64,000 nt of DNA from Glaciecola sp964621345 (GCA_964621345.1 CAZUON010000009.1:1-64000), one strand, 5' to 3'. Counted from the stretch's first letter, positions 33,418 through 43,574 are shown. The notes: generated by a model not told the origin, from the letters alone. Numbers and translations are program-made.

Positions 33418-35019
33418 TCAAGCAAAATAGTCACGTATAAATACATCAAAACTACTGGCATCAGCCGCTTCAATCTCTCGTTGCTTCTGCATCGATAGTT
33501 GTGCCTGTTTTGCAAAGTCCTGCTGGTTCACGTTTCTATAATCCATATTTTGAATCAGCGTTTTGTATTCTTTAGCAAGCTCCATCCCCAGTATACTGTT
33601 ATCGATATTATTTTCTTGTAGAGTCGATAGCCATTTTTCTGAAAAGCTCAACGCTGGCTCATCGATTTTTTGCGCCTGTTTCGCCACGGCTTTAGTAAAT
33701 CTATCACTTGAATGGGCTTGGTCAAAGATTTTAGCGACCTCATGCAGCTCTTCAAAAATATTGTGGCCCCATTGTGCTAAACTTATTGAGCTGCCCATAT
33801 CGCTTAGTTGCAGTCCTGGCTGCCTCCCCCTTAACACCACGTCAACAAAGTTACCTTGACTCTCTTGTTGTAAGCTCTCATTAAAATCCAGCGACGGCTG
33901 TAATAAGCAATACACCAAAAACACGTCCAAAAAGTCAATTTGGTCGGCCTCTAAGCCTACTGGCGAGAATGGATTGACATCTAGCGAACGAATTTCAAGA
34001 TAACTCACACCGCGGTCTTCTAGGGCGTCTGTTGGTTTTTCTAATGAGCGAGCAACCTGTTTCGGACGAATCGGTGAATACAGTTCATTTTCAATTTGTA
34101 AAACGTTCTTATTCAGTTGTTCCCATACTCCGCCTTCTCCTGCAGCAATATGTTGATATTGCTCAGCAGGTAAGTTGATGGCCTTACGCAGGGTATCAAC
34201 ATAAGTTGATAAATCATTATAACAAATGCGAAGCTGAGATTGAGCTGAGCTGGTATAGCCTAAATCACTCATACGAAGCGATGTCGCATGGGGTAAATAA
34301 AGCGTACCTTTGCCGAGCTTTTCAAAGGCATGCCCCACCTTTCGATGATTAATGAAAGAGCCACACAAAGCAGGTGATGCTCCAAATAAGTAGGGTACTA
34401 ACCATGCAAGTCTTTTGAATTGACGCACCAATGAAAAATATTGGGCTGATATACCGTTTTTATCAGGCGCCACGCCCAAATGATCGCACCATTGTTGCCA
34501 AAAAGTATCGGAGAGCGAGAAGTTAAAGTGCACACCACTAATCACCTGCATCATACTACCATAGCGGTTATGCAGGCCACTTCGATACACTTCTTTCATT
34601 TTCGCGACATTGGAGCTACCGTAGCGAGCAATAGGAATGTTTGTTTTATCGTCTACAAAACACGGCATACTCATTGGCCATAAATACTCATCGTTGCCGA
34701 TGCTATCGTAAGTGTATTTATGAATATCAATGAGCTGCTCGATGGTTGTCGAGCGCTTTGTTTCAGGTGGCGTAATAAACTCTAGCAAAGACTCTGAAAA
34801 ATCAGTCGTTATCCATTCATTGGTGAGCGCTGAGCCTAAAGCCTTTGGATGGGGTGAGTTCGCTAAACTACCATTTGAGTTTACCCGTAACGTTTCTCGT
34901 TCTACGCCATGTTGAATACCTGTAAGTGTGTTGCTGACACTGGTTTTTGCCAACACCGCAAGGCGCTTTTCAAATTCTTCTTTTAATGTACTCAAAAATT
35001 GCATCCAATTTGTTTGCAC
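33418..35019 (-). CDS. gshA: Glutamate-cysteine ligase
   Basis: This 533-residue enzyme catalyses the first, rate-limiting step of glutathione synthesis, joining glutamate and cysteine with ATP. The gammaproteobacterial GshA signature is clear: GIQHGVERETLRVNSNG, ITTDFSESLLEFITP, SGVHFNFSLSD, YLEIRSLDVNPFSP. The N-terminus has a second Met at residue 6 (35004) that is an equally possible start. No fusion to GshB is present. A 39-base gap separates it from the upstream M16 protease gene. Confidence 0.96.
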   Translation of the reverse strand: MQTNWMQFLSTLKEEFEKRLAVLAKTSVSNTLTGIQHGVERETLRVNSNGSLANSPHPKALGSALTNEWITTDFSESLLEFITPPETKRSTTIEQLIDIHKYTYDSIGNDEYLWPMSMPCFVDDKTNIPIARYGSSNVAKMKEVYRSGLHNRYGSMMQVISGVHFNFSLSDTFWQQWCDHLGVAPDKNGISAQYFSLVRQFKRLAWLVPYLFGASPALCGSFINHRKVGHAFEKLGKGTLYLPHATSLRMSDLGYTSSAQSQLRICYNDLSTYVDTLRKAINLPAEQYQHIAAGEGGVWEQLNKNVLQIENELYSPIRPKQVARSLEKPTDALEDRGVSYLEIRSLDVNPFSPVGLEADQIDFLDVFLVYCLLQPSLDFNESLQQESQGNFVDVVLRGRQPGLQLSDMGSSISLAQWGHNIFEELHEVAKIFDQAHSSDRFTKAVAKQAQKIDEPALSFSEKWLSTLQENNIDNSILGMELAKEYKTLIQNMDYRNVNQQDFAKQAQLSMQKQREIEAADASSFDVFIRDYFA

Positions 35020-35058
35020 CTAGTCGTTATTAGCACTAGGCAAATAAAATACGTTCCT

Positions 35059-37962
35059 CTACTGAGGCACACTGAGCGTGATTATTTCACGATTAAAGTC
35101 TTCAAGTTCGGTTTTCAGGCTCGTAGCGTCGCCCACCACTACAATATTCATGGTATCGGTGTCTAACCACTTTGCGGCTAATTTATTTAATTCTTCTACT
35201 TCTATATTTCGGATAATTGCCTGTTGCTTTGCACCATAGTCAGTGTCTAAGCTTAAGGACAAAATTCGGATCAAAAATGCGGCTTTTTGGCGAGGTGTTT
35301 CGTAGCGCAAAGCATCTGATTGGGAGTATGCATTCTTTAAGAATTGTAACTCATCGTCAGTCATACCAGATGCCTGATAACGGTCCAACTCAGCCAAAAA
35401 TTCGCTAATACTTTCTTTGGTAAATTGTGCAGAAACATCGGCTCCTGCGCTAAAATAACCTAAGTTTTTGCCACCTGAAAAACCACTGCGTGCACCATAG
35501 GTATAGCCTTTATCTTCGCGCAAATTAAGGTTAATACGACTATTGAACATGCCCCCTAAAGGATAGTTGGCGAGGGTAAGTTTAAAGTATTCATCGTAAG
35601 GGTCATAAACCGGTGCTTGTTTAAATATCGAAATTACCGATTGTACCGCGCCAGGCTTGTCTACTAAATAAATCTTGCCTTTTTCAGTTGAAGCAACGGG
35701 TGAAAAGCTTGGTACCTCGTAATCTTTTGATTCCCATTGTTCTATAAAGCTCACCCACTGCATGGTTTGCTGTTCAGAGGCATCTCCCACCATAACAACA
35801 GTGGCATGATTAGGCCGATAAAAAGCGTCGTAAAAATCTTTTACATCATCTAGTGTAATGTCGTTAATGCTATCAATAGTGCCAACATCGGGCAGGCCAA
35901 TACGTGTGTCACTTCCATATAGCACCGCATCTCTAGCGCGAGCAGCTAACACCGAAGGGTTTTTCAATTGCTGTTGTAAACTTTGCAGGGTGCGCTGTTT
36001 TACGAGCATAAAATCAGCCTCACTAAAGGCCGGCCTGAATAGGCGCTCTTCCAACAAGGCCATCGTGGCAGCTGCATGTTTAGTTAAACTGCTCACATAT
36101 ATATTTGTATAGCGACCTGATGTGTCAATACCAATACTGCTTCCTAATAATTCAAGCTCGTTAGCAAAGGCCTCGGCACTAAAATTTTCAGTGCTTTCGT
36201 TCATTAGCTGTGCGGTAAATGAAGCAACACCGGGCTTTTCAACGCTGTCGAGTAATACACCGCCTTCCATACTAATGGTAAATGATACCGTAGGCGTCTC
36301 TTTAGTATCGATGCCCACGACCTCTATGCCATTTTTAAGCTCTGTTTGCCAAAACTCAGGAGCCAAAACCGCTCTATTGACTCCGGCAAGCGGTTGTTTT
36401 GAGCGGTCAAAGTCGTCTTTTATCTCGGTAATGGTAACAGCAGCTGAGAGCTCTCCCTCATCATTAATCACTCTCTCTGGCAAATCAAAATCTTGTGGTG
36501 CAACCGCTAACTCAATTGCTCCCTCGGGGACAACGCTTAAAATCACTGCAGGTTGCTGCTTTACGTATTGCTCGTACACTCTCAATACATCGGCTTTTGT
36601 CACTGCGTTGTAGCGTGCGATGTCTTCCTTTATACGGTCAGGGTTGTTGTCAAAGGTTTCACCAGCGGCAAGTGCTCGAACCTTTCCAGAAACACTTTGC
36701 AAACCAAATACAGTGCCCGTTTCAATGCTCGCTTTTACCCGCTTTAAGTCATCATCTTGTACACCGCGTGATTCAAACTCAGTAAAAGACGCCATAATGA
36801 TAGTGCTAAGTTCTTCTAAGTTTGAAACAGCTTGAGGGTTTGCCAAGGCAAATATTTGAAACTCACACGCGAGCTCTCTGCACGGATGACCAACAAAGGC
36901 TTGCACAGCCAACCCATTTTTAACCATGTTTTTGTATAACAACGACGTTTTGCCGCCACCTAAAATGCTGGCCAATACATCTAAGGGAGCCTCGTCAGGA
37001 TGACCCGCGTAAACGGTAGGTAATGTCATTTGTAGTAAGGGCAAATGCACCCTATCTTCTAGGGTAATGTAACGGTTGTTCGTTAGCTTAGCGGGTTGTT
37101 TGGGCGCATCGACGACATCTGGACCTTGCGGTATAGGGCCGAAGTATTTTTCAATCCATGCTTGGGTTTGCTCAAGATCAATATCCCCTCCAATGGTAAG
37201 CACAGCATTGTTTGGGCCATACCAGCGCGCAAAAAATGCATTTAAATCATTCAGGCCAACTCTATCGAGATCTTCCACATAGCCAATCGTCGACCAAGAG
37301 TATGGGTGACCCACAGGATAAAGAGCTTCAGCAGTGCGCTCAGAACGAAGCCCATAAGGTTGATTATCGACACGCTGAGCGCGCTCGTTCTTGACCGTAT
37401 CACGCTGGTTTTCGAACTTTTCTTGGGTTAATGCGGGCAGTAAAAAGCCCATACGATCAGCTTCGAGCCATAGCACTTTTTCAAGTTGATTTGCGGGAAC
37501 TGTTTGATAATAGTTGGTAATATCGGAGTTGGTAGAGCCGTTTAAATTCCCGCCTGCTTCGGTGATGATTTTAAAATGTTCTTCATCAGCTACGTTCTTT
37601 GAACCTTGAAACATCATATGTTCAAAGAAGTGGGCAAAGCCCGAACGACCGTACTCTTCTCGCGCAGAGCCTACATGATAGGTTACGTTTACATTCACCA
37701 GAGGGTCAGAATTGTCGGGGTGCAGCACAACGGTCAAACCATTAGCAAGACGATATTTATAATGCGGAATAGTCTCCCCGGTCAGAACTAAGTCAGCCGC
37801 GCTTGCAGAGGCCTCCTTTGCTTGTTGAGAAAGCTGTGAAGTGCAAGCTGAGAGTAATATGCACAACCCAACGCTGAATGAAAAAAAAAGGCTTTTTTGA
37901 CGCACAGCTCTGGGTATTTGCGTGGTTTCTTTTGCAGTCTGTGATTGTATCATCTTGACCAT
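35059..37962 (-). CDS. M16-family zinc metalloprotease, lipoprotein
   Basis: This 967-residue pitrilysin-type protease is exported as a lipoprotein (lipobox LSAC around residue 39). It has two tandem M16 halves. The first carries the inverted zinc motif HFFEH (GFAHFFEHMMFQGS) and the downstream Glu region ENQRDTVKNERAQR. The second half lacks HxxEH, as expected for the inactive half. It should degrade peptides in the periplasm. An ATG three codons later is an alternative start. Confidence 0.92.
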   Translation of the reverse strand: MVKMIQSQTAKETTQIPRAVRQKSLFFSFSVGLCILLSACTSQLSQQAKEASASAADLVLTGETIPHYKYRLANGLTVVLHPDNSDPLVNVNVTYHVGSAREEYGRSGFAHFFEHMMFQGSKNVADEEHFKIITEAGGNLNGSTNSDITNYYQTVPANQLEKVLWLEADRMGFLLPALTQEKFENQRDTVKNERAQRVDNQPYGLRSERTAEALYPVGHPYSWSTIGYVEDLDRVGLNDLNAFFARWYGPNNAVLTIGGDIDLEQTQAWIEKYFGPIPQGPDVVDAPKQPAKLTNNRYITLEDRVHLPLLQMTLPTVYAGHPDEAPLDVLASILGGGKTSLLYKNMVKNGLAVQAFVGHPCRELACEFQIFALANPQAVSNLEELSTIIMASFTEFESRGVQDDDLKRVKASIETGTVFGLQSVSGKVRALAAGETFDNNPDRIKEDIARYNAVTKADVLRVYEQYVKQQPAVILSVVPEGAIELAVAPQDFDLPERVINDEGELSAAVTITEIKDDFDRSKQPLAGVNRAVLAPEFWQTELKNGIEVVGIDTKETPTVSFTISMEGGVLLDSVEKPGVASFTAQLMNESTENFSAEAFANELELLGSSIGIDTSGRYTNIYVSSLTKHAAATMALLEERLFRPAFSEADFMLVKQRTLQSLQQQLKNPSVLAARARDAVLYGSDTRIGLPDVGTIDSINDITLDDVKDFYDAFYRPNHATVVMVGDASEQQTMQWVSFIEQWESKDYEVPSFSPVASTEKGKIYLVDKPGAVQSVISIFKQAPVYDPYDEYFKLTLANYPLGGMFNSRINLNLREDKGYTYGARSGFSGGKNLGYFSAGADVSAQFTKESISEFLAELDRYQASGMTDDELQFLKNAYSQSDALRYETPRQKAAFLIRILSLSLDTDYGAKQQAIIRNIEVEELNKLAAKWLDTDTMNIVVVGDATSLKTELEDFNREIITLSVPQ

Positions 37963-38101
37963 TATTATCGCTTAATATCCAAATCGATTAGACATGATGA
38001 ATAATAATAGCAGATTTGTAAAAGACTTTGTTGTCGCCTCCCATTTGTACTAAGCTTATACAAGCAATTATCGCAGCTTGATTAATTTAAAAGGTTAAAT
38101 A

Positions 38102-38653
38102 GTGCGCAACAATCTTCCTCTCGTAGACTATGAATTTGGATTATCTCAGCTGGGTGGCAACGCTCAATTGCTGAATAAAATGTTAGGTAAATTCAAAGCA
38201 GAGTTTGCCAGCGTGCCAGCGTATATCAAAAACAAAGTAAATGAAGGTGATCTTGACGCGGCAAAAATGAAAGTTCATACCGCCAAGGGCATTACCGGCA
38301 ATTTAGGCTTACGTGCATTGTTTGAAAACAGCAAAGCACTAGAGGCTGAACTTAAACAAGGCAATTCAGCACAAGCGCTCATGCAAGAATTTGCGGAACT
38401 AATGCAAGCTAGCTGTAATGAGATAGACATCTGCATTGCTGGTATATCCACACCCGAACAAAGCACACCCCACACGATTGTCGATGCTAAAGAAAAACTA
38501 CGTAAATTACTATCTCGGCATGAGTTTATCGACGATGGTCTGCTCAGAGACCTTATAGCCTCTATCGATATGAGCGAGGATGATAAAAAGCAGTTGATAG
38601 AGATGATTGAGCAATTACAGTACGAGCAAGCGCTTGCAATGATAAAGCGCTAG
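38102..38653 (+). CDS. HPt (histidine phosphotransfer) domain protein
   Basis: This 183-residue cytoplasmic protein starts at GTG, with AAAAGG seven bases upstream. The HPt domain covers about residues 10-110, with the phospho-accepting histidine in KVHTAKGITGNLG. A second helical part (about 120-183, ending QLQYEQALAMIKR) looks like a linker or degenerate second HPt module. No histidine kinase or response regulator is adjacent, so it would relay between partners encoded elsewhere. It is followed closely by a pseudouridine synthase gene. Confidence 0.85.
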   Translation: MRNNLPLVDYEFGLSQLGGNAQLLNKMLGKFKAEFASVPAYIKNKVNEGDLDAAKMKVHTAKGITGNLGLRALFENSKALEAELKQGNSAQALMQEFAELMQASCNEIDICIAGISTPEQSTPHTIVDAKEKLRKLLSRHEFIDDGLLRDLIASIDMSEDDKKQLIEMIEQLQYEQALAMIKR

Positions 38654-38663
38654 TTTCTGCACT

Positions 38664-39344
38664 ATGCTGGCTTTGAATACTCCCTCTATTAAAATTGTTT
38701 TTGATCATCCAGACTTCTCAATAATTGATAAACCGGTTGGGGTAATGATGCATGACGCCCAACATGGCATCATCACTTTAATGAAACAACAATACCCCTC
38801 GCATCAGTGGTATTTGGCACATCGCCTCGACACTGCAACAAGCGGATGCTTATTGCTTGCAAAATCATCTAAAAGCACCGCAACACTCAGTGATTTATTT
38901 GCCCAACGCCAAATAGAAAAATACTATTTAGCCTTAAGCGATAAGAAACCCAAAAAGAAGCAAGGTCTGATAAAGGGCGATATGAGCAAAGCGCGTGGCG
39001 GCTCAATGAAATTAATGAAAAGCACGGAAAACCCAGCAATAACGCAGTTTTTTTCTCATGCCCATATACCTGGCACTCGAGCCTTTTTGTGTAAGCCTCA
39101 TAGCGGCAAAACCCACCAAATACGGGTTGCCTTAAAATCGCTAGGGGCTGCTATTTTAGGAGATAAACGCTACGGCGGTAGCACCAATGAGCGCATGCAA
39201 CTGCGCAGCATAGGCATGCGATTCTTGTATCAAAATGAGGTCATTGAAGTGTTGCATTGGGGTGAGGAAGATACGCATTTCCACATTAATATGTTACCCC
39301 AAGATTGGCAGCAACCATGGCACTTAGCATGGCCGGCAATATGA
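38664..39344 (+). CDS. RluA-family pseudouridine synthase (PA1840 type)
   Basis: This 226-residue RNA modification enzyme has the RluA catalytic motif HRLDTATSG containing the essential Asp, the N-terminal FSIIDKPVGVMMH, and the C-terminal KPHSGKTHQIRVAL. There is no S4 domain, matching the short TIGR01621/PA1840 group rather than RluC or RluD. The RNA target is unknown. It starts 10 bases after the HPt gene and overlaps panE by four bases (ATGA). Confidence 0.9.
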   Translation: MLALNTPSIKIVFDHPDFSIIDKPVGVMMHDAQHGIITLMKQQYPSHQWYLAHRLDTATSGCLLLAKSSKSTATLSDLFAQRQIEKYYLALSDKKPKKKQGLIKGDMSKARGGSMKLMKSTENPAITQFFSHAHIPGTRAFLCKPHSGKTHQIRVALKSLGAAILGDKRYGGSTNERMQLRSIGMRFLYQNEVIEVLHWGEEDTHFHINMLPQDWQQPWHLAWPAI

Positions 39345-40264
39345 GTTATCGCTATGGAATTGTTGGCCAAGGTGCCATCGGCTTGGGTTTGGTAGATATT
39401 TTAGCACAAGAGCACTGCACGCTGTTTGGCAGAGCAGCCCTTACTGCGCAAAACCACCCAGAACAATTAAGTATTCACATCAATGAAACGGCAACGCTTA
39501 CACAAAAAGATGTCGCATACGCATACAAACAACTGTCTTTAGCTCAGGAGCTCGATTATCTGAGCTTAGATGTGTTAATTCTCCCGGTTAAGTTTTACCA
39601 ACTTCCTGCACTGCTTGGTCAGTTAAACAATAAACTTCCCGCCACACTTCCGCTAATGTTGTTACAAAACGGCTTTGGTGGTCATGAGAGCCTCGCGGCG
39701 TGTTTTCCACATAATCCAATCTATATCGCCTCTACCACCGATGCTATTGTCAAGAGCAGTGCCCTAAGCATACAAGTTAACGCCCGCGGTGAGCTAATCA
39801 TTGGAAGTACTTCACAACATGAACCCTGCCCTGCAATCAAGCGAATCTTACAACAGCATCCAAATGCGAAATGGGATAAGGATATTCTAAATTACCTCTA
39901 CCAAAAACTGGCGGTCAACGCAGTAATAAACCCTATTACTGCTATATACGGATGTAAGAATGGCGGAGTGTTAAATTACCCCGCGCTCGTCGAAGGACTT
40001 AAGCAGGAAGTGTTTAGGCTATATCAGGCCCTAGCTCTCGATATCGATTTAACGCAACTTGGGCAGTATATTGATTCGGTGATTCACTTAACTCGCAATA
40101 ATTTTTCGTCGATGCAGCAAGACTTACAACTTGGCCGCCCCACAGAACTAGAGGGTATTTTAGGTAGTCTCATTAAAAAAGCGGCTACGCACAAAGTGCC
40201 GCTGCCGCTTATTAAAAGTCTGTACACAGACATACAAACACTCGAAAACAAATCACACAAATAG
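39341..40264 (+). CDS. panE: 2-dehydropantoate 2-reductase (ketopantoate reductase)
   Basis: This 307-residue NADPH-dependent enzyme of pantothenate/CoA synthesis has the Rossmann motif YGIVGQGAIGLG at the N-terminus. The conserved lysine and substrate residues lie in YQKLAVNAVINPITAIYGC, and the C-domain ends with the serine-rich NNFSSMQQDLQLGRPTE. The frame is open 12 codons upstream within the rlu gene; the overlapping ATG at 39341 gives the right N-terminus. Confidence 0.92.
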   Translation: MSYRYGIVGQGAIGLGLVDILAQEHCTLFGRAALTAQNHPEQLSIHINETATLTQKDVAYAYKQLSLAQELDYLSLDVLILPVKFYQLPALLGQLNNKLPATLPLMLLQNGFGGHESLAACFPHNPIYIASTTDAIVKSSALSIQVNARGELIIGSTSQHEPCPAIKRILQQHPNAKWDKDILNYLYQKLAVNAVINPITAIYGCKNGGVLNYPALVEGLKQEVFRLYQALALDIDLTQLGQYIDSVIHLTRNNFSSMQQDLQLGRPTELEGILGSLIKKAATHKVPLPLIKSLYTDIQTLENKSHK

Positions 40265-40303
40265 CATGCCGCTAGAAAGCCATCATGCGAATCGCTATTT
40301 GTG
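40256..40303. terminator. Long inverted repeat between panE and lysS
   Basis: CACAAATAGC (40256-40265) and GCTATTTGTG (40294-40303) are perfect ten-base complements, with a partly paired 28-base interior. It lies between the convergent panE and lysS genes, where a terminator is expected. No T-tract follows on either strand, so the role is uncertain. Confidence 0.4.
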
Positions 40304-40313
40304 CTTATATTCC

Positions 40314-41858
40314 TTATTCGTTAGGCGCAATCGGGCGCATATGTGGGAATAAGATAACGTCTTTGATGGTGGGGCTGTCGGAGAATAACATCACCAAACG
40401 ATCAATCCCGATACCCTCGCCTGCTGTTGGTGCTAAACCGTATTCTAATGCAGCGATATAGTCTTCATCAAAGTGCATGGCTTCATCATCGCCTGCATCT
40501 TTTTCTTCCACTTGCTTTTTAAATCGAGCCGCTTGGTCTTCGGGATCATTAAGCTCAGAGAAACCATTTGCTAGCTCTCTACCGCCCACAAAAAACTCAA
40601 AACGGTCAGTTACAAAGGCGTTGTCGTCATTGCGGCGCGCCAACGGTGATACTTCCCATGGGTATGCGGTAATAAAGGTAGGTTGGTCGAGCTTTTCTTC
40701 AGCGGTCGCTTCAAAAATTTCACATAAGTATTTACCCGCTCCCCAAATACCGTCAACTTCTGGCTCTTTAATATGCAACTGTTTAGCCATTGCTTTGAGT
40801 GCATCGAGGTGGTTTTCAGGGTCATTGATGGCCTGGGCATTTGCCTCGGGCCAATATTTAATAATGGCTTCAGACATCGTTAAGCGTGCAAAAGGCTGAC
40901 CAAAGTCATAGGTTGTTTCGTTTACGACTTCGCCGCTAGCGTCTTTTTGTGTGTTTTTGACTAAAGTCGTACCCAACACATTTTGCGCCACTTCACGCAG
41001 CATTTCCTCGGTTAAGTTCATTAAATCATGGTAGTCGGCGTACGCTTGGTAAAACTCAAGCATGGTAAATTCAGGGTTGTGACGGGTCGATAACCCTTCA
41101 TTTCTAAAGTTACGGTTAATCTCAAAGACTCGCTCTAAGCCGCCCACAACCAAACGCTTTAAATAAAGCTCTGGCGCAATACGCAGGTACATATCAATAT
41201 CGAGAGCATTATGGTGAGTCACAAAAGGTTTAGCCGTAGCGCCCCCAGGAATCACCTGTAACATAGGGGTTTCAACCTCAATAAAGCGGCGCTCAGTTAA
41301 AAACTGACGAATACCATTGACTACTTGGCTTCTAATTTGAAAAGTACGACGAGTATCAGGATTGGTAATCAAATCCACATAGCGTTGACGATATTTAGTT
41401 TCTTGATCGGCTAAGCCGTGGAATTTCTCAGGTAGAGGTCGAAGCGCTTTGGTAAGTAACTGATACTTTTCCATATTGACATATAAGTCGCCTTTACCCG
41501 ATTTGTGCAACTGCCCTGAAACACCAATAATGTCGCCAATATCAAGGCTTCCATATTTCTCTTTTATATCTTTTTGAACACCCTTATCTGCATAAGATTG
41601 GATGCGTCCGCTCATATCTTGTAATAACAAAAATGGGCCACGCTTTGCCATAACACGCCCTGCTAAGGTAATGGTATTTGGCGTGTCTGCGAGGGTTTCT
41701 TTATCAAGTGCAGCAAATTTATCTTGCACATCTTGTGCATAATGTTCACGGCGAAATTGGTTTGGATAAGCATTAGAAGCACAATGGCTTCGAATGTGAG
41801 CGAGCTTAGCTCTGCGCTCTGCAATCAATTTGTTTTCGTCTTGCACTTGCTCTGTCAT
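40314..41858 (-). CDS. lysS: Lysyl-tRNA synthetase, class II
   Basis: This 514-residue synthetase has an N-terminal OB-fold anticodon domain (ITLAGRVMAKRGPFLLLQDM) and a class II catalytic core. Motif 2 is RNFRNEGLSTRHNPEFTMLEF and motif 3 is GEGIGIDRLVMLF. Length and sequence are those of the bacterial class II enzyme. It lies downstream of prfB, the classic prfB-lysS pair, with a 59-base gap. Confidence 0.98.
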   Translation of the reverse strand: MTEQVQDENKLIAERRAKLAHIRSHCASNAYPNQFRREHYAQDVQDKFAALDKETLADTPNTITLAGRVMAKRGPFLLLQDMSGRIQSYADKGVQKDIKEKYGSLDIGDIIGVSGQLHKSGKGDLYVNMEKYQLLTKALRPLPEKFHGLADQETKYRQRYVDLITNPDTRRTFQIRSQVVNGIRQFLTERRFIEVETPMLQVIPGGATAKPFVTHHNALDIDMYLRIAPELYLKRLVVGGLERVFEINRNFRNEGLSTRHNPEFTMLEFYQAYADYHDLMNLTEEMLREVAQNVLGTTLVKNTQKDASGEVVNETTYDFGQPFARLTMSEAIIKYWPEANAQAINDPENHLDALKAMAKQLHIKEPEVDGIWGAGKYLCEIFEATAEEKLDQPTFITAYPWEVSPLARRNDDNAFVTDRFEFFVGGRELANGFSELNDPEDQAARFKKQVEEKDAGDDEAMHFDEDYIAALEYGLAPTAGEGIGIDRLVMLFSDSPTIKDVILFPHMRPIAPNE

Positions 41859-41917
41859 GAATCTTCCTAATATTGATGAATATTGTTTAGCTTACTTATT
41901 TACTAATTTACGCAGCT

Positions 41918-43016
41918 TTATAAACCAGATTTTAAGCTGGCAATAATGAATTTGTTTAAGTCGCCGTCCAACACCGATTGAGTATTGTGGCTTTCTACAC
42001 CGGTACGCAAATCTTTAATGCGCGAGTCATCTAACACATAAGAGCGTATTTGACTGCCCCAACCAATATCTGACTTAGTGTCTTCAAGGGCCTGTTTTTC
42101 GGCATTTTGCTTTTGCAGCTCTAACTCATAGAGTTTCGCTTTAAGCTGCTTCATAGCTTGGTCTTTGTTCTTATGCTGGGAACGATCATTTTGGCATTGC
42201 ACCACGGTATTTGTAGGCACGTGAGTAATACGCACTGCTGAGTCGGTTCGGTTTACATGTTGCCCACCTGCACCAGAGGCTCGATACGTATCGATGCGTA
42301 AATCTGCAGGATTAATATCAATGTCGATATCTTCGTTCACCTCAGGGTAGGCAAACACCGAAGCAAAAGAGGTGTGCCTGCGACTACCTGAATCAAACGG
42401 AGACTTTCTGACCAAACGATGCACGCCGGTCTCGGTGCGTAGCCAACCAAAGGCATGTTCGCCACCAAAGCGAATAGTTGCGCTTTTAATACCTGCAACA
42501 TCACCATCTGAGACTTCTAACAACTCGGTTTTAAAACCGTTCGCTTCACCCCAGCGCAAATACATGCGTAAAAGCATATTAGCCCAATCTTGCGCTTCGG
42601 TGCCGCCAGAGCCTGACTGTATATCGATGTATCCGTCGTTAGCATCGTTAGGGCCGCTAAACATACGCATAAATTCAAGCTTTTCTAGGGCGCTTAACAA
42701 AGCCTCTAGCTCAGTTTGGGCTTCATTGAAGGTTTCTTCATCCTCTGCCTCAACAGCCAGCTCAACTAATCCTTCAATATCTTCTGTGCCTTGGTCTAGC
42801 TCAGCTACCGTATTAACTACCTGCTCTAACGCTACCTTTTCTTTGCCCAGTGCTTGTGCATACTCGGGCTTATTCCATACATCAGGGTCTTCAAGCTCTC
42901 TGCTAACTTCTTCGAGTCGCTCTACTTTAATATCGTAGTCAAAGGTACCCCCTAAGCGACAAAGTGCGCTCACGGATATCGGCTACGGCGTTATTGACAG
43001 GATTGACTTCAAACAT
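41918..43016 (-). CDS. prfB: Peptide chain release factor 2, made by programmed +1 frameshift
   Basis: RF2 (365 residues once assembled) ends translation at UGA and UAA. Codons 1-25 run from ATG 43016 (MFEVNPVNNAVADIRERTLS). An in-frame TGA at 42939-42941 then interrupts, and the rest continues in the +1 frame as DYDIKVERLEEV. The recognition tripeptide SPF (RKSPFDSGSRRHTSF) and the catalytic GGQ (SGAGGQHVNRTDSA) are present. Autoregulation by the UGA is the known mechanism. A single-frame reading would wrongly start at 42973. Confidence 0.97.
42939..42954 (-). promoter_or_regulatory. prfB +1 frameshift signal
   Basis: The minus strand reads TTAGGGGGTACCTTTGAC here: an internal Shine-Dalgarno-like AGGGGG, three bases, then the slippery CTT followed by TGA C. 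This matches the conserved RF2 frameshift site, in which weak termination at UGA-C lets the ribosome slip forward when RF2 is scarce. Confidence 0.95.
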
Positions 43017-43264
43017 GGGCAATAATACATTCTTTTGCTATCTAAAACTTGGCTTGCAGTTTACAGAAATATAAAGATATTTGACAGCCTTTGCACCGCC
43101 TCAACACTAAATTATTCAACATCAATAAAGGCGCCACCACAACCATAGAGAAGGCTGTTTACCACAGCGGTTTATACTCTGTTACGTTTTAGGCCTTGTT
43201 TAAGGGCTAACATTGCCATATGTTATTGGATAATAGCGAATTACTTAACTTATAGAGAGGATTT

Positions 43265-43501
43265 ATGGCAGGTCAAGGATCAGGCGGGAACGTCATTGCG
43301 GCTATTTGTAATATATTTTTCCCAGGATTAGGGCAATTGGTACAGGGTCGAATTCTCGCCGCTCTGGCGTTTTTTCTAATCACCCTTGTTTGTTATGGTG
43401 CGAGCTTTACCGTAGTGTTGATATTTTTATGGCCGGTAGGCGTAATCTTTCATATCTGGTCTATTATTAACGCCGCTCGATATAACCCTCAGCGATTGTA
43501 A
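43265..43501 (+). CDS. Small membrane protein with FPGLGQLVQGR motif
   Basis: This 78-residue protein has two or three hydrophobic helices. A conserved-looking NIFFPGLGQLVQGRILAAL turn precedes the second helix, and the protein ends in INAARYNPQRL. The P-G-L-G-Q-x-x-x-G-R pattern recalls TM2-like small membrane proteins, but no function is known. AGAGAGGA precedes the ATG at good spacing and a terminator follows, so it is a genuine single gene. Confidence 0.8.
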   Translation: MAGQGSGGNVIAAICNIFFPGLGQLVQGRILAALAFFLITLVCYGASFTVVLIFLWPVGVIFHIWSIINAARYNPQRL

Positions 43502-43542
43502 AAACCGGCTTTTTATCGATACAGGCCTTTACATAATAAAAT

Positions 43543-43574
43543 GTCGGGTGGCTTATAACACCGCCCGACTTTTC
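43543..43574 (+). terminator. Terminator after the small membrane protein gene
   Basis: GTCGGGTGG and CCGCCCGAC form a nine-base-pair stem (one G-T pair) with an eight-base loop, followed by TTTT on the plus strand. It lies 42 bases after the stop codon. Confidence 0.8.

Noticed and set aside
35858..36613. Long plus-strand frames inside the M16 protease gene
   Set aside because: They are antisense shadows of a well-supported gene with no domain signatures.
40477..40899. 140-residue plus-strand frame within lysS
   Set aside because: Serine-rich antisense frame opposite conserved class II motifs; a by-product of codon use.
42372..42938. 188-residue plus-strand frame within prfB
   Set aside because: Antisense to the conserved RF2 sequence, with low-complexity serine and no independent support.
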